From positions 1,178,001 through 1,242,000 of the forward strand of contig NZ_CP034159.1 of assembly GCF_003860585.1 (NCBI RefSeq): a stretch of 64,000 nucleotides of DNA. The letters are read 5' to 3'. Every line of letters starts with the position of its first letter. The stretch's first letter is position 1. A program made the position numbers and the translations under genes. Positions 1-8,186 of the stretch are shown piece after piece. The stretch is from Kaistella carnis (GTDB lineage: Bacteria; Bacteroidota; Bacteroidia; Flavobacteriales; Weeksellaceae). The notes under the pieces are model-generated. The model did not search any database. It was not told where the DNA came from and was given only the letters and a program-made list of their open reading frames with translations.

Positions 1-239
1 ATTTCCTGTGCGTATTCCCCGTAAACCATCACGTGCAAATATTTCTCTGCTTGCGTTTTGATGGCGTCTACAATTTTCGGATGCGAATGCCCTAAAGTAT
101 TGGCAGAAACTCCGGCTACAAAATCCAGATATCGCTGACCATTTTTCCCATAGATATAAGAACCTGCAGCTTTTTCTACTTCGAAACCTGCGGCGAATTG
201 GGTGGTTTGTGCTTGGTATTTAAAAAAATCGTGTTGCAT
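1..239 (-). CDS. Class III PLP-dependent aminotransferase, N-terminal part (gene cut by the window edge)
   Basis: The 79 visible N-terminal residues begin MQHDFFKYQAQTT and include GSYIYGKNGQRYLDFVAG and a GHSHPKIVDA segment. These are the usual opening of the acetylornithine/4-aminobutyrate (class III) aminotransferase family: a short beta strand around the G-x-Y-D/G-x-x-G turn, then the helix after 'GHSHP'. The active-site lysine lies outside the window, so the substrate cannot be assigned. The ATG at 237-239 is the only plausible start, and the upstream 100 bp is non-coding. Family assignment is fairly sure; specificity is unknown. Confidence 0.85.
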   Translation of the reverse strand, partial: MQHDFFKYQAQTTQFAAGFEVEKAAGSYIYGKNGQRYLDFVAGVSANTLGHSHPKIVDAIKTQAEKYLHVMVYGEYAQE

Positions 240-247
240 AAAAGAAA

Positions 248-280
248 AACTTTGTCATAGATATAAACTTTGACAAAGTT
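248..280. promoter_or_regulatory. Perfect 10-bp inverted repeat upstream of the aminotransferase
   Basis: The arms AACTTTGTCA (248-257) and TGACAAAGTT (271-280) are separated by 13 bp and lie 9-41 bp upstream of the aminotransferase start. The repeat could be an operator or a 5' UTR hairpin. No regulator is evident nearby. Confidence 0.4.
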
Positions 281-344
281 CGGTAAATTTTTGCTTCGTT
301 CTAAAATGAATATCTATTATTTCTAATGTAGATTTTGATTTATT

Positions 345-929
345 TTAGTCTAAAATTAAAATTTCGTGTGCGATTTCATCTAAATAATCTTCGTGGGTAA
401 TGATGAAATATAATTTATTTTTATCTAAGATCTGATCTAAAATAATTTTCACACTTTCTTGGTCTAAAGAATTAAATGGTTCGTCCCAAAAAATGTACTG
501 TGGATTGTTAATGAGCGTTCGTGTTAGTTCAGCTTTCCTTTTCATTCCTAGAGAATAGTTCTTGTAAAATTCTTTTCTAGGTAGAGAAAACAAGTTTTGA
601 TAAAAAGCTATCTTCTTCTCAACCTCAACTTTTTCCATTTTTAATATACTGCCAATCAATTGCATATTGTCTTCAAAACTAAGATCGTCGATTAAGATAT
701 TGACATCTAATAAAAAACCAGACTTTTCAAAAAACCGATCATCGCTGTAAGTAATTAAACCCGAATCCTTTTTAATAAATTTAGAAATGATTGTTAATAA
801 AGTTGATTTCCCAGTTCCATTTTTCCCTTTCAGCAGAATAATTCCTTTCTCTGGAATGTCAAAATTTACGTTATCTAAAACTACTCTATTTTTAAAAGAT
901 TTGTTAAGATTTTTAATTTCAATTAGCAT
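345..929 (-). CDS. ABC transporter ATP-binding protein
   Basis: A 194-residue nucleotide-binding subunit, short for the family (usually 210-240). Walker A is GKNGTGKST near residues 36-44, the ABC signature is a variant (YSLGMKRKAEL, near 125), Walker B is YIFWDEP near 145, and the switch His is in FIITHED near 177. The gene is last of a minus-strand trio: it overlaps the preceding membrane gene by 7 bp, which is classic translational coupling. With two small membrane subunits and no binding protein it is more likely an exporter or peptide/bacteriocin-type pump than an importer. The substrate is unknown. Confidence 0.9.
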   Translation of the reverse strand: MLIEIKNLNKSFKNRVVLDNVNFDIPEKGIILLKGKNGTGKSTLLTIISKFIKKDSGLITYSDDRFFEKSGFLLDVNILIDDLSFEDNMQLIGSILKMEKVEVEKKIAFYQNLFSLPRKEFYKNYSLGMKRKAELTRTLINNPQYIFWDEPFNSLDQESVKIILDQILDKNKLYFIITHEDYLDEIAHEILILD

Positions 930-1270
930 AATACAGTTTTAAAAATGTTAAACGTAAATCCTGGTAAAAGGACTCCAACTGTTAAAGCTGGTGGAACAAC
1001 TTCTGAAAAAACAAATAGCAATAAACTCGCTATAATTAAATTATAGATTGCGATAAAATAAACTGGTTTTTGATACAATTTACATAGAATGACTAAGTCT
1101 TTGAACTCAGAAAATAATTTAAATTGCTGAATAAAAATATTAGCTAAAAGAATGATTAATAAAAAACCTTTGACTTCTTCGTTCACAAAAAAAAGACTTA
1201 CTAAGGTCAGATAATGAATCCATATAAACCTTTTTAAAAACAGAATGAGATAATATTTGAAGATCATCAT
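923..1270 (-). CDS. Small integral membrane protein, probable ABC transporter subunit
   Basis: A 115-residue, very hydrophobic protein with about three predicted membrane helices and no recognisable family motif. It sits between the 244-residue membrane gene (4-bp ATGA overlap upstream) and the ATPase gene (7-bp overlap downstream), so the three are almost certainly translated together. I infer that it is part of the permease. At 115 residues it is small for an ABC permease; it could be an accessory subunit. The sequence begins MMIFKYY, so either of two adjacent ATGs could be used. Confidence 0.6.
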   Translation of the reverse strand: MMIFKYYLILFLKRFIWIHYLTLVSLFFVNEEVKGFLLIILLANIFIQQFKLFSEFKDLVILCKLYQKPVYFIAIYNLIIASLLLFVFSEVVPPALTVGVLLPGFTFNIFKTVLC

Positions 1271-2001
1271 AATTTAGATTTTATGAAATAATCAATTCCA
1301 ACCGAAGAAAATAATAGCAGACTTAAAACGATCCCAAAATCAGTCATATTCACTACACGTATTGAATCGAAATAAGAATTGGCTACAAAACCCAAAACAA
1401 ACAAAACAATTGTAAAAATAGATGCATTTACTTTCAAGTTTTGTTCTAACAAATAAAGCAAGGTTTCAATTGAATTCAATAAAATTATTGATAGAATAAG
1501 AGCAATGTAAGCAATAAAAATATTGAAGTAAATATTCTCTGAAAAATAGAAAGGAATAACGATGGGAATTGCAATGAGGGAACTGACTAAAATTCTAAAG
1601 CCATAGCCATTAAAAAAAATCAATTTCTTTAATTCCCATAATCGTTTTGTCGGATTCTGGAAATACAAGTTGATCATGTAAAAAAAAGTCTGGTTTTGAT
1701 TCATTGCGGCATTGGACATCAATTTAAAAAAAAGAGAACCTAAAATTAAAACGCTGATATAATTGTAAAAATTAAATATCAAAAAGTGCTCATCATTAAG
1801 CAAAATCTCAATTCCCTTTTCAGCGCCAAAACCAATAGAAACAAAGCTAATAATTGAAAAGTAGATAAAAATGGAAACCAGATAGAACCAAATAAAATTA
1901 CGATCCAAAACTTTCTTTAACCAATTATTAACCAATTCGCTAGCTCTGAATTCGCCACCTTCATTTAATCTGGTTTTGATATATAGTAAAATATACTTCA
2001 T
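1267..2001 (-). CDS. Integral membrane protein, probable ABC permease subunit
   Basis: A 244-residue protein with roughly six hydrophobic segments (for example near residues 38-57, 80-95, 135-152, 158-175, 192-207 and 218-235) and short polar loops. It is the first gene of the trio that ends with the ABC ATPase. A TAnnTTTG -7 element lies about 32 bp upstream. No family motif is recognised; the permease role comes from topology and from overlapping gene structure. Paired ATPase/polytopic genes of this shape in Bacteroidota are usually exporters, but the cargo cannot be read from sequence. Confidence 0.65.
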   Translation of the reverse strand: MKYILLYIKTRLNEGGEFRASELVNNWLKKVLDRNFIWFYLVSIFIYFSIISFVSIGFGAEKGIEILLNDEHFLIFNFYNYISVLILGSLFFKLMSNAAMNQNQTFFYMINLYFQNPTKRLWELKKLIFFNGYGFRILVSSLIAIPIVIPFYFSENIYFNIFIAYIALILSIILLNSIETLLYLLEQNLKVNASIFTIVLFVLGFVANSYFDSIRVVNMTDFGIVLSLLLFSSVGIDYFIKSKL

Positions 2002-2032
2002 GCTTATTGTGCGTTAATAGTACAGCAAAATA

Positions 2033-2040
2033 CAAATTTA
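2033..2040 (-). promoter_or_regulatory. -7 promoter element (TAAATTTG) of the ABC operon
   Basis: On the minus strand TAAATTTG fits the Bacteroidota TAnnTTTG consensus and lies 32 bp before the ATG at 2001. No convincing -33 TTG was assigned. Confidence 0.5.
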
Positions 2041-2163
2041 AACTAAACTCTATTTTTGAGCAATCAATTTGCGCCCCAGCCTGAGTGGAGCTCTTTTTTC
2101 TGGAACAAAGTGGAAGAAAAAAAGCGGGAACGGAAGGCGGAAAAAGGCGCCAAAATAAAAAAA

Positions 2164-3897
2164 TTATTTACGAACGCGCTTCGGTTTTTTGGCTTCTTCT
2201 TTTGCCCGTTCGTCATCAATCGCTTTCTGAGCGGCATTGTAGAGAGCATCGTCGGATTCGTATTTTATTTCTTCGTAATTTGGAGAATCTACAAAAATGT
2301 CGCGCCACGTTCTGAGGCGATCTTTGGTATTCCAGTTGAAATCGGGGAAGAACCGCTTCTCACGAGAAATTAAACTCATGGGATAAATATCGGTATTCGC
2401 CCCGATATTACAGGAAATGATCTGAACCTTTCGGTCTTCAAATTCAGCCTCTATAGTACCACATGTTGAAAGGGAAACTCCAATACGTTCTACTTCTTTT
2501 GTTTTCTCATTCTGGTCATCGGCGTAGGTGATGGCTTGTCCATTCCCAATTACTTTGGCAAGTTTAACATCGTTTTTTTCGTAGTAAACCGTCATGAGCT
2601 TTCCTTTTACCTGATTGAATTCGTCTTTCATATTCAGCGAATCTGCCTTGCTTATGGCAAAAGCGTTTCCAATGACGCGAAGTGAATCGATGAACTCATT
2701 TTCGGTATCGAAATAGGCTTCTATTTTGTCGCCGGTGATTTGTTTTTCGCCGCTCCAGGCAATGGGTTTACCGTCGAGGTGCATAATTCCGTCGGTTTCA
2801 TTGAAACTTAAAGAATCTGTTCTCACCTGAATATTCGATTTATACATCCTGGCTTTTTTGTAAGCGCGGAGGAAGCTTTTTTTCTTCAGCGGATTTACGG
2901 TATCTAACTTCTGATAGGCCAAAATTCTGTCGGCAGAGAAGTACATAGAATCTTTTTCCAAAATCTTCACTGCATAAGGTTTCTCGGTCATCATTGCGGA
3001 ATCTTTCTTCTCATAGATCTCACCGTAACCTCCTTTCATATATCGCTTTTCCAAAGGATCGCGTAAGGTTACATTTCCTTTGGCGGTACCAAAGCCGGTG
3101 ATCTGGTTAAAATACATATCGTCTCCGGTCAGAATTTTTCCGTTATAATTGATGCGGGAATTTTTCTTCAGATACACTTCCTTGGAATTCATATTATAGG
3201 TTCCCTTTTCGGTGTAAATCAGATTGGCTGGATTTTTTTTATTCGTAATGGTGGTGGCGCCGTTAAAAGTGGCCGTATTGGTATTTTGATTCTGAACGAT
3301 GTTAACTCCTTCTATGATATATTCGGGGTTATCGATTTTTACGTTTCCTGCAAAATCAATAATTCTACTGTTTAAATCATAAGTTGCCGATTTGGTGAAC
3401 ATGACATTGCCCTCTTTTTTAATGGTTCCACCAGTATTAAAATAGGCTTTGTTGGAAAGCCGGTCGTAATAAAGAGTTTCAGTTTCAATGGTTTGGCCCG
3501 GATCTGTTAACAAAACATTTTTTCGTGCAATTCCTTTTTGGGTATTTCCGTCGTACTCCATTTCTCCGGAGGTTATGATCGAACCATCGGCATTTTGAAG
3601 TTTTACATTCCCAATAGCTTTCACAAAGTTCTGCTCTCTGTAAAAAATGACCTCGTCGGCAGTAAGAACTGATCCTTGGTGCGAGAACCGGACATTTCCA
3701 TGGAAAAAAGGATTGTCATCATATTTTCCCTTAACAATCCCAAATTCATCGGAATGGATTAATTTCACTTTTTCCTGCTGAGATTGATTGGTTTGATTGA
3801 AAAATGGATCTTTAACCGCAGGATTTTGTGGTTGCGTGGGAATCTGTGCAAAAACAGCTGCACTGATGAAGAGAAATAAAACGAAGATTTTTTTCAT
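2164..3897 (-). CDS. OstA-like LPS export protein
   Basis: A 577-residue protein with a signal peptide (MKKIFVLFLFISAAVFAQ). It has repeated beta-strand units of the OstA/LptA type through residues ~50-480, recognisable by phrases such as 'VRFSHQGSVLTADEV', 'NADGSIITSGEME' and 'NGKILTGDDMYF'. The C-terminal ~60 residues are charged and end in a Lys/Arg-rich tail. In this phylum such proteins are the periplasmic bridge or outer-membrane partner for LPS transport. The stop of the upstream Fur-family gene and this start overlap as TAATG (1 nt), so the two are probably co-expressed. The longer plus-strand reading frames across its 3' end are antisense noise. Confidence 0.85.
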   Translation of the reverse strand: MKKIFVLFLFISAAVFAQIPTQPQNPAVKDPFFNQTNQSQQEKVKLIHSDEFGIVKGKYDDNPFFHGNVRFSHQGSVLTADEVIFYREQNFVKAIGNVKLQNADGSIITSGEMEYDGNTQKGIARKNVLLTDPGQTIETETLYYDRLSNKAYFNTGGTIKKEGNVMFTKSATYDLNSRIIDFAGNVKIDNPEYIIEGVNIVQNQNTNTATFNGATTITNKKNPANLIYTEKGTYNMNSKEVYLKKNSRINYNGKILTGDDMYFNQITGFGTAKGNVTLRDPLEKRYMKGGYGEIYEKKDSAMMTEKPYAVKILEKDSMYFSADRILAYQKLDTVNPLKKKSFLRAYKKARMYKSNIQVRTDSLSFNETDGIMHLDGKPIAWSGEKQITGDKIEAYFDTENEFIDSLRVIGNAFAISKADSLNMKDEFNQVKGKLMTVYYEKNDVKLAKVIGNGQAITYADDQNEKTKEVERIGVSLSTCGTIEAEFEDRKVQIISCNIGANTDIYPMSLISREKRFFPDFNWNTKDRLRTWRDIFVDSPNYEEIKYESDDALYNAAQKAIDDERAKEEAKKPKRVRK

Positions 3898-4370
3898 TAA
3901 TCCTTTTTGGTTCCGTAAAAATAAAGAGAGTGGGAATCAATATTTACACCAAAAGCCTCTTCTATAGAATCTTTAATTCCCTGAATTCGGGGATCGCAGA
4001 ATTCTATGATTTCCTGAATTTCTTTGTCGGAATCTTTCTTATAAATGACCAAATGATCGTGTTGTTTGTCGAAATATGATTTTTCGTAGGAGGACGATGT
4101 TAAGGTTTTTTCTCCGAATTGATGTTTTCTGATCAAACCTGCATCTAAAAATATTTCAATGGTATTATAAATGGTTGCTTTGGAAACATGGTATTTTTTC
4201 TGCATCATCAAAAGATACAGGTCATCAACATTAAAGTGATGTTCCATATTGTAAATTTCCTCTAAAATAGTATACCGTTCAGGCGTATTTCTAAAACCTT
4301 TCTCCTGAAGATATTGTCTTAGAACTTCCTTAATTGTTGAAATATTCAATTCCTTCTGTTTCGCGTCCAT
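3897..4370 (-). CDS. Fur-family metal-responsive transcriptional regulator
   Basis: A 157-residue protein with the Fur fold order. The N-terminal winged helix contains the RNTPERYTIL and HVSKATIYNTIEIF helices (residues ~22-70). The C-terminal part has the metal-site sequence QHDHLVIY and ends in SHSLYFYG. The two CxxC pairs that bind structural zinc in many Fur proteins are missing: only one Cys remains (in EFCDPRI). This pattern is common in flavobacterial Fur homologues. It regulates by metal-dependent DNA binding; the target metal is not decidable. TAATG coupling to the OstA-like gene is unusual and links metal state to envelope biogenesis. Confidence 0.9.
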   Translation of the reverse strand: MDAKQKELNISTIKEVLRQYLQEKGFRNTPERYTILEEIYNMEHHFNVDDLYLLMMQKKYHVSKATIYNTIEIFLDAGLIRKHQFGEKTLTSSSYEKSYFDKQHDHLVIYKKDSDKEIQEIIEFCDPRIQGIKDSIEEAFGVNIDSHSLYFYGTKKD

Positions 4371-4386
4371 TAAAAATAATTATATG

Positions 4387-4394
4387 CAAATTTA
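4387..4394 (-). promoter_or_regulatory. -7 promoter element (TAAATTTG) of fur-ostA
   Basis: TAAATTTG on the minus strand lies 16 bp upstream of the Fur-family start codon at 4370 and would give a very short leader. Confidence 0.6.
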
Positions 4395-4446
4395 TCGAAT
4401 TTTTTATTAACGTAAACGCCGTACAAAAACCGTAGTATTAACATAA

Positions 4447-6432
4447 TTAAGAATCGTAATGACGGAAATCTACCTGTTTGATTTTCTTGGTAAAGACTTT
4501 CTGATCCAAGAGCGGTGCAGATTCTACAGTTACATTATGCGAAGATATTCCCCAAGCTTTGAAATCATCGCTGCCAATATATTTCACGAAATTGTAAATA
4601 TTAAGGGTAATTTTTTCTTTTACCGTCAGCAAAGTATCGTTGATATAAGTATTGTCAATAATCACGTACTTTAAATCAGGCGGTATATCGTAACCACGAA
4701 GCGATGGATGACTGCTTCGGCTCGGAATTGTTCCTTCATCCATCATATCTTGTAAAACCTGATCAAAATAATCATTAATTCTACGGTCTACTTTAAAGCC
4801 CAGTAAGAAATTTACGCGGTAAATAGTACCCGGCATAATCTCATCAATGGTATATTTGAAGGTATATGGATCTTCCTGATTGGTGATGTTCAGAATAAAA
4901 TAATGATCTGCTCTTTTCGGTTGCTTGCGAATAATAGAATAGATAATCTTAGATTCAACTTCATCGTGATTTTTCGCCCGGCTTAGGAACGCGAGATTGG
5001 TCGCGTATTTCGGAATGGTTTCATCAAGTTTTAAATCTTTAATGACTGCGATATACTTATTGAGCTTTACAAACTTGATAAACTTTGCTTTGATGAGTCT
5101 TCCGTTGTACCATGCATACATACAGACCGCGATAAATCCGCCTAAAACCATTGTTAACCAACCACCATCAAAAAACTTGATGACATTAGCATAGAAGAAA
5201 CCTAATTCAATACACAAATACACTGCGATAAAACCTACCGCGAAAACACGGGTTGCTTTATTTCGGCTGAGCCAGAAAAACAACAGTATAGTGGTCATTA
5301 ACATGGTAATCGTAATCGTTAATCCATACGCCGCTTCCATGGCTTCTGACTTTTGGAAATAGATCACAACGATGAAACACAGGAACATCAAGCCCCAGTT
5401 AATTCTTGGAATATACATTTGGCCTTTTACTCCGGAAGGATAATCAATTTGTTGATTTGGCCAAAAGTTAACCGACATGGCTTCTGAAAACATTGTAAAA
5501 GAACCTGTAATAACAGACTGACTCGCAATAATTGCCGCTGCGGTTGCTAATATAACTCCGGGTAAAATTGCCCATTCCGGCATAATCCCAAAAATTGGAT
5601 TAATACCTTCACTTACACTCGTAGGATTATCTAATAACCAAGCACCTTGACCCAAATAATTTAAAATTAGCATCGACTTTACAAAAGCCCAGCTCACGCG
5701 GATATTTTTTTTGCCACAGTGACCCAAATCAGAGTAAAGCGCCTCGGCACCTGTTGTACAGAGAAATACTGCACCCATAATAACAATGGCGCTCGGCGAA
5801 TGGGTAATTAAATTGTAGGCATAATAGGGATTAAAGGCATTTAGAATCTCAAGATGATCGAAAATATGAATAGAGCCAAAGCCACCCAAAACCAAAAACC
5901 ACAACACCATTACAGGTCCAAACAGTTTTCCGATCGAGGCGGTCCCAAATTGTTGAACCAAAAAAACAATAGCCAGAATCACCAACGTAATCCCTACAAC
6001 GGGAGTATGGGGAGAAAATATCTTAAGCCCTTCAACCGCTGACATTACGGTAAGCGATGGCGTGATAATACTGTCTGCAACCAAAGTTGAGGCGCCAATA
6101 ATGGCAATGACGTAGAGCCACTTCTTTTTGAGCTTTTTGACCAGAGAGTATAATGATAAAATACCACCTTCCCCTTTATTATCTGCCCTTAAAGCGATGA
6201 CCACGTATTTCACGGTAGTTTGTAGCGTAAGAGTCCAGATGATACAGGACAGTGCTCCTTCAATATATTCTGTGAAAGGTAAATTTCCCGTTTCTTTTCG
6301 GGCATTCACGATGGCTTTCATAACATATAAAGGTGAGGTTCCGATATCTCCGAAAACAATTCCGAGAGAAACCAAAACTCCCATAGCCGTGAGCTTCTTG
6401 GTATCAAAATGGGATGAAACAACTTCTGACAT
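4447..6432 (-). CDS. kup: Kup-type low-affinity potassium transporter
   Basis: A 661-residue inner-membrane K+/H+ symporter. The N-terminus carries the family hallmark GDIGTSPLYV (~residues 28-37), followed by about twelve membrane segments to ~residue 445. A hydrophilic C-terminal cytoplasmic domain contains 'HYFILNITN' and 'YRVNFLLGFKV'. The length matches the family (620-680). It has its own promoter element upstream and is separated from pdhB by 96 bp with a terminator. Confident family assignment. Confidence 0.95.
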   Translation of the reverse strand: MSEVVSSHFDTKKLTAMGVLVSLGIVFGDIGTSPLYVMKAIVNARKETGNLPFTEYIEGALSCIIWTLTLQTTVKYVVIALRADNKGEGGILSLYSLVKKLKKKWLYVIAIIGASTLVADSIITPSLTVMSAVEGLKIFSPHTPVVGITLVILAIVFLVQQFGTASIGKLFGPVMVLWFLVLGGFGSIHIFDHLEILNAFNPYYAYNLITHSPSAIVIMGAVFLCTTGAEALYSDLGHCGKKNIRVSWAFVKSMLILNYLGQGAWLLDNPTSVSEGINPIFGIMPEWAILPGVILATAAAIIASQSVITGSFTMFSEAMSVNFWPNQQIDYPSGVKGQMYIPRINWGLMFLCFIVVIYFQKSEAMEAAYGLTITITMLMTTILLFFWLSRNKATRVFAVGFIAVYLCIELGFFYANVIKFFDGGWLTMVLGGFIAVCMYAWYNGRLIKAKFIKFVKLNKYIAVIKDLKLDETIPKYATNLAFLSRAKNHDEVESKIIYSIIRKQPKRADHYFILNITNQEDPYTFKYTIDEIMPGTIYRVNFLLGFKVDRRINDYFDQVLQDMMDEGTIPSRSSHPSLRGYDIPPDLKYVIIDNTYINDTLLTVKEKITLNIYNFVKYIGSDDFKAWGISSHNVTVESAPLLDQKVFTKKIKQVDFRHYDS

Positions 6433-6451
6433 ACAATTAAAAAAATTTCAT

Positions 6452-6459
6452 CAAAGGTA
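6452..6459 (-). promoter_or_regulatory. -7 promoter element (TACCTTTG) of kup
   Basis: TACCTTTG on the minus strand lies 19 bp upstream of the kup ATG at 6432 and matches TAnnTTTG exactly. Confidence 0.6.
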
Positions 6460-6500
6460 AATGATTATGACCCTCTCTTTTATTTGTTTTTATAAATGAA

Positions 6501-6522
6501 AAAACTCTCTTTCGAGAGTTTT
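6501..6522 (-). terminator. Rho-independent terminator after pdhB
   Basis: A perfect 9-bp stem (AAAACTCTC / GAGAGTTTT) with a TTTC loop, just past the pdhB stop codon at 6529. The flanking A and T runs allow function on either strand. Confidence 0.8.
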
Positions 6523-6528
6523 TATCTA

Positions 6529-7512
6529 TTATGCTTTGATGTATAAAGCTTTCTTTATTTCTTCTTTTACCTTTTCTAATTTCGGGAACCACTCTGCAAA
6601 AAGTGGCGCTGAATAAGGTGCCGGAGCGTCCGGTGTGGTGATTCTCTTAATTGGAGCATCTAAGAAATCAAACGCTTTTTGCTGTACCATATAGGTAATT
6701 TCTGAAGCTACAGAACCAAAAGGCCAAGCTTCTTCTAAAATCACCAAACGGTTTGTTTTCTTTACCGAAGCCAAAACGGTGTCATAATCCAGAGGTCTTA
6801 CGGTTCTTAAATCAATAACTTCGACAGAAATTCCTTCTTTTGCCAAATCTTCAGCGGCCTGCATCGCCAACTTCATGATTTTACCCAAGGAAACCAAAGT
6901 TACATCTGAACCTTCCTTCTTAATATCGGCTTTCCCAATTGGGATATAGTATTCTTCTTCAGGAATTTCCATTTTATCACCATACATCTGCTCAGATTCC
7001 ATAAAAATTACGGGATCATTATCTTGAATTGCAGACTTTAATAAACCTTTTGCATCATATGGATTTGAAGGAACGATCACTTTTAAACCGGGACAGTTTG
7101 CAAACCAGGATTCCAGCGCTTGGGAGTGTGTTGCTCCCAACTGACCTGCAGACGCAGTTGGACCGCGGAATACGATAGGACAGTTCCACTGACCACCGCT
7201 CATTTGTCGAATTTTCGCGGCGTTATTAATAATCTGATCAATTCCTACCAAAGCAAAATTGAAGGTCATATATTCTACAATCGGTCTGTTTCCGTTCATT
7301 GCAGATCCTACGGCAATACCTGTAAAGCCAAGTTCTGCAATTGGCGTATCGATGATTCTTTTGGGCCCGAATTCATCAAGCATTCCTTTTGAAGCTTTGT
7401 AAGCACCATTATACTCTGCAACTTCTTCCCCCATTAAATAAATGGATTCATCTTTGCGCATTTCTTCGCTCATTGCCTGTGCAATTACCTCTCTAAAAGT
7501 ATATTCCTTCAT
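6529..7512 (-). CDS. pdhB: Pyruvate dehydrogenase E1 component, beta subunit
   Basis: A 327-residue transketolase-like subunit of the pyruvate dehydrogenase complex, which binds thiamine diphosphate together with the alpha subunit and decarboxylates pyruvate. Characteristic stretches are MGEEVAEYNGAYKASKG (~25-41), DTPIAELGFTGIAVG (~54-68), RGPTASAGQLGATHSQALE (~116-134) and the C-terminal domain with VIDLRTVRPLD and EEAWPFGS. I start at the ATG at 7512; an alternative TTG two codons upstream is less likely. The alpha subunit is not next to it. The gene appears monocistronic, with a promoter element and a terminator of its own. Confidence 0.95.
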   Translation of the reverse strand: MKEYTFREVIAQAMSEEMRKDESIYLMGEEVAEYNGAYKASKGMLDEFGPKRIIDTPIAELGFTGIAVGSAMNGNRPIVEYMTFNFALVGIDQIINNAAKIRQMSGGQWNCPIVFRGPTASAGQLGATHSQALESWFANCPGLKVIVPSNPYDAKGLLKSAIQDNDPVIFMESEQMYGDKMEIPEEEYYIPIGKADIKKEGSDVTLVSLGKIMKLAMQAAEDLAKEGISVEVIDLRTVRPLDYDTVLASVKKTNRLVILEEAWPFGSVASEITYMVQQKAFDFLDAPIKRITTPDAPAPYSAPLFAEWFPKLEKVKEEIKKALYIKA

Positions 7513-7535
7513 AATCAATTCAAAAAATTAAAGTA

Positions 7536-7543
7536 CAAAAGTA
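7536..7543 (-). promoter_or_regulatory. -7 promoter element (TACTTTTG) of pdhB
   Basis: TACTTTTG on the minus strand lies 23 bp upstream of the pdhB start and matches the TAnnTTTG consensus. Confidence 0.6.
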
Positions 7544-7580
7544 AAGATTTTTTCGCTAATTCTGACATTTCGCCTACTAA

Positions 7581-7607
7581 AAAAGCATCCCGTAAAGAGA
7601 TGCTTTT
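7581..7607 (-). terminator. Terminator after the DUF2147 gene
   Basis: Stem AAAAGCATC / GATGCTTTT (9 bp, perfect) with a 9-nt loop. It lies 20 bp beyond the DUF2147 stop codon, with an A-run that reads as U on the minus strand. Confidence 0.75.
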
Positions 7608-7627
7608 GTTAATTTATGATGCTGAAA

Positions 7628-8047
7628 TTATTTTACAGCGTGCCAAGTCTGCGTTCTACCGATAAGAGAGAAGCCCACGTAACCACGTACATTCAATTTA
7701 TCACCAGAACGGGTAATATTACATTTGTACGTTTTTCCTGTTTTAGGATCTGTAATTGTCCCGCCAGTAAATTCGTTACCGTCTTTTTTCATGTCGCGAA
7801 TGACTTCCATTCCTAAAATGGGTTTGTTTTTTCTGTCATCTTTACAATCGGTACAATTTGCGTTTGCAGGCTTGATCAAAAGTTGAGTGACTTTACCATA
7901 ATATTGACCGTTTGGTTTTTTGGTAATTTCAACGATGGATTTTGCTTGTCCTGTTTCATCATCGATGGTTTTCCATTTACCTTCGATTTGGGCATAAGAA
8001 AGTGTTGCGAATAATAAAGCAACAAAAGAGAAAATTATTTTTTTCAT
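7628..8047 (-). CDS. DUF2147 domain protein, exported
   Basis: A 139-residue protein with a clear signal peptide (MKKIIFSFVALLFATLSYAQ), then a lipocalin-like beta-rich domain with 'GKWKTIDDETGQAKSIVEI', 'GKVTQLL', a CTDCKDD segment and 'GKTYKCNI' near the C-terminus. The arrangement (G-x-W at the start of the mature protein, a Cys pair, C-terminal 'RGYVGFSLIGRTQTWHAV') is that of DUF2147. No enzymatic function is known for the family. It appears monocistronic, with a terminator downstream and 140 bp of non-coding DNA upstream. Confidence 0.85.
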   Translation of the reverse strand: MKKIIFSFVALLFATLSYAQIEGKWKTIDDETGQAKSIVEITKKPNGQYYGKVTQLLIKPANANCTDCKDDRKNKPILGMEVIRDMKKDGNEFTGGTITDPKTGKTYKCNITRSGDKLNVRGYVGFSLIGRTQTWHAVK

Positions 8048-8186
8048 TTTTTAAAATTTTAATTTCAATTGGTTTGATAAAAGTAACTAAAAAAAGTTAA
8101 ACGCCAAATAATAAATTATTCATATCATAACTTTAATGCAGATTTCGAAATCTCAAATAATTAAACGCTGGTTTAATAATTTCTCC

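Noticed and set aside
2056..2373. Open plus-strand frame across the ABC/OstA junction
   Set aside because: It lies mostly antisense to the 3' end of the confidently assigned OstA-like gene, has no family similarity and begins inside the ABC promoter region.
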